The notes under the pieces are model-generated. The model did not search any database and was not told the DNA's origin. It was given only the letters and a program-made list of their open reading frames with translations. Shown here one piece after another: positions 36,867 through 45,696 of a stretch of 64,000 bases of DNA; position 1 is the first letter of the stretch; each line of letters starts with the position of its first letter. The DNA comes from Halostella pelagica (GTDB lineage: Archaea; Halobacteriota; Halobacteria; Halobacteriales; Natronoarchaeaceae): the NCBI GenBank assembly GCA_005954745.1, contig CP040678.1:868001-932000 (forward strand), read 5' to 3'. Position numbers and translations under genes: made by a program.

Positions 36867-38564
36867 TCAGACCAGTTGTCCCCCGACAGCGAACGCGGCG
36901 AGATAGACGAGCGTAGCAGCACACAGCGATTTCCCCACGCGGTACCCGACAAGCGGTCGGTCTAACCCGCGTTCGAGACCTGTTCCGACTGCAGCGAGAA
37001 CGACAGCGAGGAAGAGAACGTAGACGCCGACAGCGAGGCCGAGGCCCGCCGGCGGAAGCGCCGTCCCTCCGAGGTCACTCCCGCCGATCCCGCCGGCCAG
37101 TGAGACGGTGACGCCCGCCACGAGCGGCCCGAAGACGCTCGCCGTCGTCTGGAGCGTACCGGTCACTCGGGCGAGTTCGTGTCGGGCCTCGCGTTCGACC
37201 GACTGGAGTTCCTCAACGTGGTCTGCCATCGCGACGACAGCCTGACCGGCCGGCCGCCCCTCGCTTGCCGCGAGCGACAGGAGCGCGGCGGTGCTTCGAG
37301 TCCGCGGGCTCGGCACGTCAGCGAGCGCTCCGTACTCACCGAGAAACGATTCGCGGACGCCCACGCCGACCTGTCGTTGCCTTCGAACGGCGGCGGTCAG
37401 CACCTCGCCCGTTTCGTCCGACAGTTCGTCGCCAGCCTGCTCGATGGCCGTCTCGACCGCAGCGCCCTCACCGACGCGCCGCCCGATCAGGTACAGCGCA
37501 TCGACGAGTCCTGATTCCACTGCCCGGACGTGCGCTCGAACCGAGGTGATCGGCCGGTACCAGGCGACAAGCGTCGCGCCGACGCCCACGCCGACGAGTG
37601 CTATCGGGGCGGTCCAGACCGAGAGAAACGCCGCGGCAGCAACCGCTGCGGCGACCCCTGTGAGTGTCCCGAACGCGAGTGGAGGCCACCGCCGGTCCGG
37701 CACGTCCGGGTGTGACCGCGTCACCGCCGGCGGCGGGAACGCGACGGGACGACGGAGGAGCAACCAACCGCTTGCGCCGACGAGTACCAGCGGAAGCGCA
37801 ACGTCGTACACGACCACGAACAACGGAAGAGAGACGGGCGCGCCGGCGACGCTCGCTGCGGGCACGACGGCGACGAGAGCGAGCGGTAACAGGACGCCGA
37901 ACGCGTACAGTCCGGTCGCCGGCGCGTGGATGTCGCTTGCGAACGCCGCCATCCGGTCTCTGGTCCCGTCAAGTACCGCAGTCAGGGCGCGGTTCAGCGT
38001 CCGCGACCGCTCCCCCGGCGGGGCGTTCGCCGCCGCCGTGAGCAGGTGCGTCGAGCGAACCAGTGCCGGGAACCACTCTTCCCACTCGTCGGCGAACCCG
38101 GCGAGGCCCGCTCGCGGCGTCCCCGCCGCACTCCGGACGTGCGCTCGGAGGCTCGTCGCGAGGGGGCCACGTCCGGTCCGCGCGGCGAACGCCGTCGCCG
38201 TCTCCGGGGCGGGCGTGATCCGCATCCGCAACACCGCTCGCCCGACGATCCCCGGCGCGTCTCCTAACGCGGCCGTTCGACGGGCGGCCGCGAGAACGAC
38301 CGGGCCGCGGTGGACCGCGTGGGCCACGCCCAACGCGACCGCCAGTCCGAACACGACCGTGGCCGGCCGAACGGAGGGTGGAACCAGAAGAACTACTGGC
38401 GCTGCGAGGACCGCAACGACGAGCGCCGCGCCGTATCCGGCGCTGACCACAGTGTCCGCGTCGACAGTCGCATCGAGGAACCCGAGCGACCGGCGCAGGT
38501 CGTCGCTCGCGGTCCCGCCGTACGGCGACCACCGAGCGAGCGTTCGGAGTAGCTCGCTCAGCAT
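36867..38564 (-). CDS. TadC/T2SSF-like membrane platform protein
   Basis: This 565-aa protein carries two GspF/TadC-type helical cytosolic domains (for example VRAVESGLVDALYLIGRRVGEGAAVETAIEQAGDELSDETGEVLTAA near the second half) interspersed with about eight to ten hydrophobic helices. It serves as the inner-membrane platform for a secretion or pilus ATPase. Archaeal TadC-like proteins of this double-domain size partner with PilB/FlaI-type ATPases. It overlaps the ATPase gene by 7 bases, so the two are translationally coupled. Confidence 0.88.
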   Translation of the reverse strand: MLSELLRTLARWSPYGGTASDDLRRSLGFLDATVDADTVVSAGYGAALVVAVLAAPVVLLVPPSVRPATVVFGLAVALGVAHAVHRGPVVLAAARRTAALGDAPGIVGRAVLRMRITPAPETATAFAARTGRGPLATSLRAHVRSAAGTPRAGLAGFADEWEEWFPALVRSTHLLTAAANAPPGERSRTLNRALTAVLDGTRDRMAAFASDIHAPATGLYAFGVLLPLALVAVVPAASVAGAPVSLPLFVVVYDVALPLVLVGASGWLLLRRPVAFPPPAVTRSHPDVPDRRWPPLAFGTLTGVAAAVAAAAFLSVWTAPIALVGVGVGATLVAWYRPITSVRAHVRAVESGLVDALYLIGRRVGEGAAVETAIEQAGDELSDETGEVLTAAVRRQRQVGVGVRESFLGEYGALADVPSPRTRSTAALLSLAASEGRPAGQAVVAMADHVEELQSVEREARHELARVTGTLQTTASVFGPLVAGVTVSLAGGIGGSDLGGTALPPAGLGLAVGVYVLFLAVVLAAVGTGLERGLDRPLVGYRVGKSLCAATLVYLAAFAVGGQLV

Positions 38565-40459
38565 GGTCCAGACGACCGATGACGGGCGTAAGCTCGGGTG
38601 ACGTCCGCCGGCCGGGTTCGCTCTTCTGCCGCGAGTCGAGCGAGGAGGCCCTCGCGGGTCGCGATCTGCTCCCGAACATCCGCGTACGTCTCGTCCGGTC
38701 GGGCGAGCGCAGAGACGAGATGGCTCTCTCCCCTGTCGATCCGCCCAGTCGCGGCAAGTTCATCGCCGTCGACGGCGTACAGCGGGGCGAACCGGACACC
38801 GTCGTCGCGGTTGATCACTTCTTCTATCGCTCGCACTCGCCTGGCGCGTCCGTCGCCCTCCCGGTACGCTTCGACCGTGACGACGAGGTCCGTCGTGGCG
38901 AACGACGAGGCAGGAACGCCGAGATCGGAGACGACGCGTTCTCTGACGCTCTCTCCGCCGCTTCCGTGGATGGTGCCGAGCACGGCGCTTTCGTTCGCGC
39001 CGACGCGCATCGCTTCGTAGAGCACCTGTGCTTCCTCGCCGCGTACCTCGCCGAGGACCAGCGCGCCTTCCCCCAGACGAAGGGCGGTTCGGAGCGCTGC
39101 GGTCGGCGTGATCCCCGGACCGTCGTCGACCGTGGTTCGAATCGCCTGCACGTCACGCCCGGCACGCCGGAGGGCGCGTGCTGGTAACTCCGGCGTGTCC
39201 TCGATGGCGACGACGCGCGTCTCTGCCGCTATCTCCCAGAGGAGCGCACCGAGCGTTGTCGTCTTTCCCGCACCTCTCGCGCCGGCGACTAGACCGGCCC
39301 CGCCACGCGCGACGGCGAGCGAGAGCAATCCGGCGGCTCCGGCCGTGAACGTTCCGTTCGCGACGAGCCCCGGGAGCGTCCAGATGTCCTCGCCGTGGTC
39401 GCGGAACGCGAACGCGACGCCGTCGCTGACCGGGTCGGTGACGCCGGCGACCCGGATCTGCTCCCCGTCTGTCGTCTCCGCCGCTGCGTCGAGGGTCGGA
39501 GCGGCTCGCGAGAACGCTCTGCCGCTGGTTCGACGGAACCGCGAGGCTAACGCGGCCGCACCGTCCGCTGTGAGGCGGACGTTCGACCGCATCGTTTCAC
39601 CGTCGACGACGACGCGGAGCGCGTTCTCGGTCACCGGCGCGGTCGCGTACACGTCCGAGAGGGCGGGGTCGGCGAACAGGTCTTCGAGGACGCCGAATCC
39701 GCGGGAGTGCTTCCGGAGGATCGCGGTCAGCGTCGCCGTCGGAGCGTCTTCCTCGGCGACGCGTCTGACGGCCCGACCCGGTGCGCGGTCGCCGCCGCGA
39801 ACGGTTCCAGTCGCCAGCGCCTCGTACGCGTCAGCGAGCGTCGCCGTCGCATCGGAAGACAGATCGGCCTCGACCGGCGTCAGATGGTACGTTCGGAGGG
39901 CATCGTCCTCCCGAGCGTACACCCTGACTTTCCCCTCGGTGTCTATCCCGTACCCATCGTCGAGCCGAGCGCCTCCCGGCGGTCGCGACCGGACCCGCGA
40001 CCCGGATACGACGACGCCCACGGACGGGCGAAGGGCGGCCTGGTAGCTCTCGACTCCGGTCGCCAGTTCGAGCAGACCGGTTTCGGCGGCGGCGTCGCTG
40101 ATCGGGTCCGTCCGGGCCTCGGCGTCTCGCGCCGCTCGCAACGGATCGGCCGTTGTACGGTCGGCAAGCGCGTCGTCTCGGAACGCGACCGTCTCCGCGA
40201 AGCGACCGGCTGCGACCAACAGGGCCGCGCTCTCGTCCTCGTAGGCCCGTTCGACGCCGTCGGATCTGGTCACGACTGTTTCCGCATCCCGGTCCGTCAG
40301 CGCGGTCACCGCCGTCTCGCGACAGTCCGTCTCGTCGGCGAGACGTCCGTCGCCGTCGCATTCGCCCGAATCGATGATCAGACGGTCGTCCTCGAACGAC
40401 GGTCGACACCCGCAGGGGCGTTCGTCGTCCGAGCGAAACCGGTCGAAGATCGCTTCCAT
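38558..40459 (-). CDS. TadA/CpaF-like type II/IV secretion ATPase
   Basis: This 633-aa ATPase powers filament or secretion assembly. The N-terminal ~100 residues are a haloarchaeal extension with Cys residues CGC...CDGD..C near 16-47. The ATPase core has Walker A GARGAGKTT (393-401), an Asp box AIEDTPEL (418-425), Walker B ALVLGEVRGEEA (466-477) and a His box GTIHGSG (495-501). That order is characteristic of the PilB/TadA family. The ATG at 40459 is chosen because 87 upstream codons look non-coding. It lies between DUF7311-like and TadC-like genes. Confidence 0.9.
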   Translation of the reverse strand: MEAIFDRFRSDDERPCGCRPSFEDDRLIIDSGECDGDGRLADETDCRETAVTALTDRDAETVVTRSDGVERAYEDESAALLVAAGRFAETVAFRDDALADRTTADPLRAARDAEARTDPISDAAAETGLLELATGVESYQAALRPSVGVVVSGSRVRSRPPGGARLDDGYGIDTEGKVRVYAREDDALRTYHLTPVEADLSSDATATLADAYEALATGTVRGGDRAPGRAVRRVAEEDAPTATLTAILRKHSRGFGVLEDLFADPALSDVYATAPVTENALRVVVDGETMRSNVRLTADGAAALASRFRRTSGRAFSRAAPTLDAAAETTDGEQIRVAGVTDPVSDGVAFAFRDHGEDIWTLPGLVANGTFTAGAAGLLSLAVARGGAGLVAGARGAGKTTTLGALLWEIAAETRVVAIEDTPELPARALRRAGRDVQAIRTTVDDGPGITPTAALRTALRLGEGALVLGEVRGEEAQVLYEAMRVGANESAVLGTIHGSGGESVRERVVSDLGVPASSFATTDLVVTVEAYREGDGRARRVRAIEEVINRDDGVRFAPLYAVDGDELAATGRIDRGESHLVSALARPDETYADVREQIATREGLLARLAAEERTRPADVTRAYARHRSSGPC

Positions 40460-40485
40460 GCGACACCGTCCCCGCGGTCTGGTAT

Positions 40486-40947
40486 CTAAACCCTCGGACG
40501 GTCGACGACCACGGTCCGGTTCCCGTCGTCCCGAACGAGGCGAAGGCGTAGGTCGTGTTCGCCCGCCCGTCGGATGTCTATCGGACCGTTGCGGGGACGC
40601 ATCGCGAGGTCTAGCGTGCAGACACGTTCCCGCCGGCCGTCGACCTCGTACGTGACTCTCCCGCGCGCCGAGCCGTCGGGCGGAGCGCGGATCGCGAGGA
40701 AGTCGACGCCCGCACGCCACCAGCCTCGTTCGGGGATCCGCACCGTGACGGTCCGTTGCGGCGCGTTCGACTCGGTCCAGGCCGTTTCCTCCGTTTCGAG
40801 CAACGCCGCGGCGCTCCGTTCGAGTTCGTCGACCTCGCCCTGGAGATGCGTGTCGCTCGCTCGCTCGCGACCGGCGTCAACCGCCGGCAGCGCCGCCGCG
40901 ACGAGCGCGGTAGCGAGGACGGCCGCGATAACGACTCGAACCGTCAC
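40486..40947 (-). CDS. Small exported protein in the TadA/TadC-like operon (DUF7311-like)
   Basis: This 153-aa protein has an N-terminal hydrophobic helix (TVRVVIAAVLATALVAAALPAVDAG) followed by a beta-rich soluble region with TVTVRIPERGWWRAGVDFLAIR, YEVDGRRERVCTLDLAMRP and a terminal NRTVVVDRPRV. It starts at GTG 40947, overlapping the DUF7310-like stop as GTGA. It may be an accessory membrane protein or pseudopilin. I know of no characterised homologue. Confidence 0.73.
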   Translation of the reverse strand: MTVRVVIAAVLATALVAAALPAVDAGRERASDTHLQGEVDELERSAAALLETEETAWTESNAPQRTVTVRIPERGWWRAGVDFLAIRAPPDGSARGRVTYEVDGRRERVCTLDLAMRPRNGPIDIRRAGEHDLRLRLVRDDGNRTVVVDRPRV

Positions 40948-41483
40948 AGTGCGTCTCGCAGGCGGGCAACGATGCCGCTGTCGCGTCCACGCCGCTCGCT
41001 GTTTCTGGCGACGCCGTCTTCGGCGGAACCCGCTGGAGCCGTGCCCGCCGGTTCCGACGATCGACTCCCGCCCTCACGCTCGTGGCGGGGCGGCGCTCTG
41101 TCGCCGCCAGCCGGCGAACTGTCACCGTCGATCAGTGGTCCGTCGCTGCGTGTTCGCCGTCGGTTCTCGCCGCCCGACTGATCGTTTTGGGTCGCCTTGA
41201 TGTCGTCGAGGCGGGCTTCCAGCGCGTCGACGCCGGCGACCGCGGCGTTCGCGCGCTGTTCGACGTTTTCGTTCACCGACCGGACGTTTCCGACGTAGCC
41301 GCGGACCGCCTGCACTGCGGCGTCTAGCTCCTCGATCCGGTCCTCGGCGGCGTCTAACCGCTCCGCGAGGTTGTCGACCTGTTCGACGACCTCGCCGTCG
41401 GCCGCGAGCGAGGTGAGGTCTGCATCTGTCTCCGTGAGCGCGCGTTCGACCGCATCCAGCCGTTCTTCCACTTCGTCGGGCAT
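40944..41483 (-). CDS. Coiled-coil protein at the head of the TadA/TadC-like operon (DUF7310-like)
   Basis: This 179-aa soluble protein has a heptad-rich first half (about residues 1-90: DEVEERLDAVERALTETDADLTSL, VVEQVDNLAERLDAAEDRIEELDAAVQAV, RANAAVAGVDALEARLDDI) and a low-complexity Gly/Ser/Arg-rich tail. It probably multimerises and could link the ATPase to the cell scaffold. Its start is 93 bases from the divergent cetZ start, so the two promoters share the intergenic region. Confidence 0.78.
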   Translation of the reverse strand: MPDEVEERLDAVERALTETDADLTSLAADGEVVEQVDNLAERLDAAEDRIEELDAAVQAVRGYVGNVRSVNENVEQRANAAVAGVDALEARLDDIKATQNDQSGGENRRRTRSDGPLIDGDSSPAGGDRAPPRHEREGGSRSSEPAGTAPAGSAEDGVARNSERRGRDSGIVARLRDAL

Positions 41484-41576
41484 GGATACGGGTGGTCTCC
41501 CCTTCCCGGATAAACCTGTAGCGGGACGCCGCCGAAGGGGGAACGTTCAACTATTGACCCTGCAAAAGGAAACCGT

Positions 41577-42656
41577 ATGAAAGTCGTCCTGATTGGCGTC
41601 GGCCAGGCCGGGGGAAAGCTCACCCAGGCACTGGTCGAGTTTGACCAACGGATGGGATTCGATGCGGTTCGCGGAGCGCTCGCAGTCAACTCCGCGAAGA
41701 CGGACCTCCAGTCTCTCGACCTCGACACCGTTCTCATCGGCCAGGACCGCGTGAAAGGCCACGGCGTCGGCGGAGACAACGAACTCGGCGCGGAGATCAT
41801 GCAGACCGACGTGACCGAAGTGATGGACAACATCGACGGCCGCATCACCGCGGAGGCCGATGCCGTCGTCATCGTCGCGGGCCTCGGCGGCGGCACCGGA
41901 AGCGGCGGTGCGCCGGTTCTCGCGAAAGAACTCAACCGCGTGTACAGTATGCCTATCTACGCGCTCGGCGTCCTCCCCGGGCGCGGTGAAGGCGCGATGT
42001 ACCAGGCTAACGCCGGCCGGTCGCTCAAGACGCTAGTCCGCGAAGCCGACGCGACGGTGCTCGTCGACAACGACGCCTGGCACGGCGCGGGCGAGAGCGT
42101 CGAGGAGGCGTTCGACGCCATCAACGACGCGATCGCACAGCGCGTCGGCCTCCTGTTCGCTTCCGGCGAAGCCGTCGACGGCGTCGCGGAGAGCGTCGTC
42201 GACTCCAGCGAGGTGATAAACACGCTCCGCGAGGGCGGTATCGCCGCCCTCGGCTACGCGAGCGCCGAGGCCAGCGAGGACAGCGGCGAGAACGTAAACA
42301 CCGTCACGAGCGTCACTCGCAAGGCGCTGTTGACGGGGACCAGTCTTCCCCAGGCGGTGACGGCGGACTCCGCACTGCTCGTGGTCGCCGGAAAGTCCGA
42401 ACGGATCCCCCGGAAAGGTGTCGAACGGGCGCGAAGTTGGGTCGAGGAGGAGACCGGAAGCATGCAGGTCCGCGGCGGCGACTTTCCCCTCGACAGCGAC
42501 CATCTCGCGTCGCTCGTCCTGCTTGGCGGCGTCGAGCGCGGTCAGCGCATCGAGGAGTTCATGGAACGGGCCCGCGAGGCCCAGGAGCGACAGCTACAGG
42601 AGACGGCCGACCACGCGGAGGCCTTCCAGAGCGACGAACTTGACGACCTGTTCTGA
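41577..42656 (+). CDS. cetZ: CetZ-type tubulin/FtsZ-superfamily protein
   Basis: This 359-aa GTPase forms cytoskeletal filaments. The GTP site has VVLIGVGQAGGKL at the start, the tubulin signature GGGTGSG at 104-110 and an NSAKTDLQSL-type loop. In CetZ1 of Haloferax volcanii this family controls cell shape and swimming motility rather than division (family knowledge). The C-terminal tail is short and acidic (SDELDDLF). The subtype (CetZ1 or another) is not certain from sequence alone. The divergent neighbour encodes the coiled-coil protein of the secretion operon. Confidence 0.9.
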   Translation: MKVVLIGVGQAGGKLTQALVEFDQRMGFDAVRGALAVNSAKTDLQSLDLDTVLIGQDRVKGHGVGGDNELGAEIMQTDVTEVMDNIDGRITAEADAVVIVAGLGGGTGSGGAPVLAKELNRVYSMPIYALGVLPGRGEGAMYQANAGRSLKTLVREADATVLVDNDAWHGAGESVEEAFDAINDAIAQRVGLLFASGEAVDGVAESVVDSSEVINTLREGGIAALGYASAEASEDSGENVNTVTSVTRKALLTGTSLPQAVTADSALLVVAGKSERIPRKGVERARSWVEEETGSMQVRGGDFPLDSDHLASLVLLGGVERGQRIEEFMERAREAQERQLQETADHAEAFQSDELDDLF

Positions 42657-42763
42657 ACGCACAAGATTCAAGCGGCGGGGGCTGTTGAGACACAGGAAAT
42701 ACACGGTCGAACGGAGAGGTGAGCGCTTCACTCTCCGCCGAGAGCGACCGAATGGACCGCCAC

Positions 42764-44170
42764 ATGTCGAGCAAACAGTTCAAGGACCCGGTACACGGGT
42801 ACGTCGAGGTTGCCGAACCGATAGTGAAGCGTCTCATCGACACACCCGCGTTCCAGCGGCAGCGACACGTCCGACAGCTGTCGGCGACGTATCTGGTGTA
42901 CCCCTCCGCGAACCACACTCGGTTCGAACACGCGCTTGGCGTGTTCCACCTCGCCAAGCAGGTGTTCCAGAGCCTCCGTTCCCAGCGCCGGTTCGCGGCG
43001 GGAGCCTCCGAGGCTCACCTCGACGCAGTCGAGGATACGCTCAAGTGCGCGGCCCTTCTTCACGACGTAGGGCATCCACCGCTGTCGCACCTGGGCGAAC
43101 ACCATCTGGACGCTGCCGACCTCCGGAGCCGTCTCGACGATGCCGGACTCGTCGGCGCGTTCGAGGCTGCCGGCATTGACGTGGGCAGGGCGGACGGGCC
43201 GTTTCGCCGCGCCAGCCCCCACGAACTGCTCGGGTGTCTCGTGATCCTGACGACGTATTCGGCGGACCTCCAGGAACTCGGTGTCGACCCGTTCGAAGTG
43301 TGTGCGTACATTCTCGGATACAGCCTCACTTACGAGCGGGAGGGCGACCGTCACTTCGGGGTCGCGGCGGAAGTGTTGCACTCGCCTATCGACGTCGACA
43401 GGTTAGATTACATCATTCGCGACAGTCGGATGACCGGCGCGGAGGTGTTGAGCGTCGACACGGCGCGGATGATCGATGCCTACACGGCCGTTCCGGACGC
43501 CGGACTCGCGCTTCGGGACAAGGCGCTGTCGACAGTCGGCAACTATCTCGAAGGGCGGGTGGCGCTGTACATGTGGGTGACCCAGCACCACAAGTCCGTG
43601 TACGCTAACGTCTTGCTTCGGGCGATGCTCGACGAGTTCGCCACGCTGGTCGACGAGCGACCTATCACCGCGGACAAGATACTCGACGACTACGTCGACG
43701 ACTACTATGCGATGGAGCGGATACGTGCGACGGCCCGCGAGCATCCGGACTCGGTGCTTTCCGCTCTCCACGAGCGGTTTCGCGCCAGGCGCTTTCCGGA
43801 GTCGTGCTGGAAACACGGCGTCGGATACGACGAATCAGTCGAGGTCACCGACGACATGGAGGCGTTCTCCGAGTGGTTGCTCCGCAACGCCGACGCGCTC
43901 GAAACCGACCTCGCGGCGGTGCTCGACCTGCCGGTTCACGAGGTGTGGATAGAGAAATCCTACGTGCCGGAGTACGAACCAGGGGCGCTGATGGACATCC
44001 CGATCGCACATCGAGAGTCGACTCGTTCGGTCGCCGGAACCGGACTGTACGGGAACCGGGAGTTCGAGGGAACGATCCCGTTCGTGTTCGTCCCAGAGGG
44101 ACACAAGTGGGCGGCGATCGACCACTTGAACGCCGAATTCGCCCGATCACGCGCGGCCGAACCCAGCTAA
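42764..44170 (+). CDS. HD-domain phosphohydrolase (dNTPase-like)
   Basis: This 468-aa protein has FKDPVHGYVEV at the start and the HD metal core ATYLVYPSANHTRFEHALGVFHLA, then CAALLHDVGHPPLSHLGEHHLD (HD at His-Asp), a pattern shared with dGTPases and related archaeal nucleotidases. Catalytic His and Asp appear intact. I start at the ATG 42764 (MSSKQFKD); an ATG at 42752 and a GTG at 42719 are in frame and cannot be excluded. The substrate may be dNTPs or another phosphoester. The stop overlaps the convergent neighbour. Confidence 0.87.
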   Translation: MSSKQFKDPVHGYVEVAEPIVKRLIDTPAFQRQRHVRQLSATYLVYPSANHTRFEHALGVFHLAKQVFQSLRSQRRFAAGASEAHLDAVEDTLKCAALLHDVGHPPLSHLGEHHLDAADLRSRLDDAGLVGAFEAAGIDVGRADGPFRRASPHELLGCLVILTTYSADLQELGVDPFEVCAYILGYSLTYEREGDRHFGVAAEVLHSPIDVDRLDYIIRDSRMTGAEVLSVDTARMIDAYTAVPDAGLALRDKALSTVGNYLEGRVALYMWVTQHHKSVYANVLLRAMLDEFATLVDERPITADKILDDYVDDYYAMERIRATAREHPDSVLSALHERFRARRFPESCWKHGVGYDESVEVTDDMEAFSEWLLRNADALETDLAAVLDLPVHEVWIEKSYVPEYEPGALMDIPIAHRESTRSVAGTGLYGNREFEGTIPFVFVPEGHKWAAIDHLNAEFARSRAAEPS

Positions 44171-45510
44171 ACCAGGCTCGCGCCGTCGAACTCGCTGCGC
44201 TCGTAGTCGACATCCATCAGGTCGAGGATAGTCGGCGTGATGTCGAAGAGGTCGACCTCGCTGATGGTGGCTTCGGGGTTGTCGACGAACAGCGTCGCGT
44301 TGTCGAAGCTATGCATCCCGTTGCGCGGACCCGTGTCGAATATCTCGTCGTGGCCTTTGAACCCGGCCTTCAGGTCGAAGCCGTAATTGGGGATCACGGT
44401 CAGGTCCGGGGCGATGTCGTCGTGGTCGCCGCGGAACGCGTGTTCCTTCTCGACGACGCGGTCACAGACGGGGTTCCCGTTCGGCCCTTCGAGCGATTCC
44501 AGTTTCTCCTTGAGTTCCTGGCGGACGTCCTCGTACTCCTCCTCGGGGACGCTTCCGCGCGGTTCGCGTCCTTCGAGATTGATGTAGAAGCGACCGGGGA
44601 TGAGCGAGTACGCCTTCGTCCCGTCGGCGATGTCGTCGAGTTCCTCGTGGTCGGTCTCCGCATACTCCAGCCAGCCTTCCTGTTCGAGCCACTCGTTGAA
44701 GTGGACCTCGTAGTCGAGGCTGGTGAACCCGTGGTCGCTGGCGACCATCATCGTCACGTCGTCGTCGAGCATCTCCCGGAGTCGGCCGAGATACTCGTCG
44801 AGTTTGCGGTAGAAGTCGAGGAACTCCTCTTTGTACTCGCCGTCTCGTTCGTAATGCTTGTAGAGGAAGTGGTTGACGCGGTCGGTCGTCATGAAGACGC
44901 CGAAAAACAGGTCCCAGTCGTCCTGTTCGATGTAGTTCTTGAACGCCTCGAAGCGCGCGTCGAGCGTCGCGTGTGCGTTTTCGATGAAGTCCGATTTGTC
45001 GTCTTTGTGGCCGAGTTTCGCGTTCGTGTCGATCTTGTAATCGATGCGCTGGAGGAACTCGGCCAGATCGTCGGGGTACGCCGCCTTGTCGATGCCGGGG
45101 GAGAGAAAGCCCGAAACCATGCGCTGGACGTTTCGCTGGGGCGGGAACGTGACGGGGACGTTCATCACTGTCGCGTCGCGGCCCGCCTCCTGAATTCGGT
45201 CCCAGACCCGGTCGGCCTGCACGTCGCGACCCATCGGGACGTAGGTGTCGTATGATCCGATCTCGCGGTCCTGGAAGCCGTATACCCCGGTTTCTCCGGG
45301 GTTCTTCCCGGTAGTCAGACTCGGCCAACAGGCGCTAGACTCGGGAGGGACGATACTATCGATGGGGCCGGCGCTCCCCTCGTCCGCTATCGCGGCCAGG
45401 TTCTCGAACTCGTCGAAATGGTCCGAAAGCATGCTGTACGGCACGCCGTCGATGCCGAAGAAGGCGACGCGCGGGTCGTCGTCACCGCGGATTCTATCGA
45501 AGAGGCCCAT
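44167..45510 (-). CDS. Alkaline-phosphatase-superfamily phosphodiesterase/phosphatase
   Basis: This 447-aa hydrolase has the metal-binding start VAFFGIDGVPYSML, the nucleophile region SSACWPSLTTGKNPGETGVYGF (Thr or Ser in the TTGKNP loop), VMNVPVTFPPQ, MMVASDHGFTSL (second metal cluster) and a final GMHSFDN. The set matches type I phosphodiesterase/nucleotide pyrophosphatase (AlkP superfamily) proteins. It is cytosolic, since no signal or helix is seen. Cyclic or sugar phosphoesters are possible substrates. It shares the stop CTAA with the HD gene. Confidence 0.88.
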   Translation of the reverse strand: MGLFDRIRGDDDPRVAFFGIDGVPYSMLSDHFDEFENLAAIADEGSAGPIDSIVPPESSACWPSLTTGKNPGETGVYGFQDREIGSYDTYVPMGRDVQADRVWDRIQEAGRDATVMNVPVTFPPQRNVQRMVSGFLSPGIDKAAYPDDLAEFLQRIDYKIDTNAKLGHKDDKSDFIENAHATLDARFEAFKNYIEQDDWDLFFGVFMTTDRVNHFLYKHYERDGEYKEEFLDFYRKLDEYLGRLREMLDDDVTMMVASDHGFTSLDYEVHFNEWLEQEGWLEYAETDHEELDDIADGTKAYSLIPGRFYINLEGREPRGSVPEEEYEDVRQELKEKLESLEGPNGNPVCDRVVEKEHAFRGDHDDIAPDLTVIPNYGFDLKAGFKGHDEIFDTGPRNGMHSFDNATLFVDNPEATISEVDLFDITPTILDLMDVDYERSEFDGASLV

Positions 45511-45666
45511 ATCTCTTCTACCAATGCACGGCCATAAGAACCTTCTTTTCAAGGGCGAATTCCGCCGTCGGTCGGCGGTACCGTCCAAATTTGCTGGCGC
45601 TACACGCCGTTCCGACGGTCGTCGACCGGAGAGTCGGCGTACAGCGTGGCCGTTGCCGGCCATGAA

Positions 45667-45673
45667 TTTTATC
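45667..45673 (+). promoter_or_regulatory. TATA box of the sensor kinase gene
   Basis: TTTTATC is centred 27 bases before the ATG at 45697 and supports that start rather than an upstream in-frame one at 45646. Confidence 0.55.
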
Positions 45674-45696
45674 AGAACGGGTATGTATACCTGATT

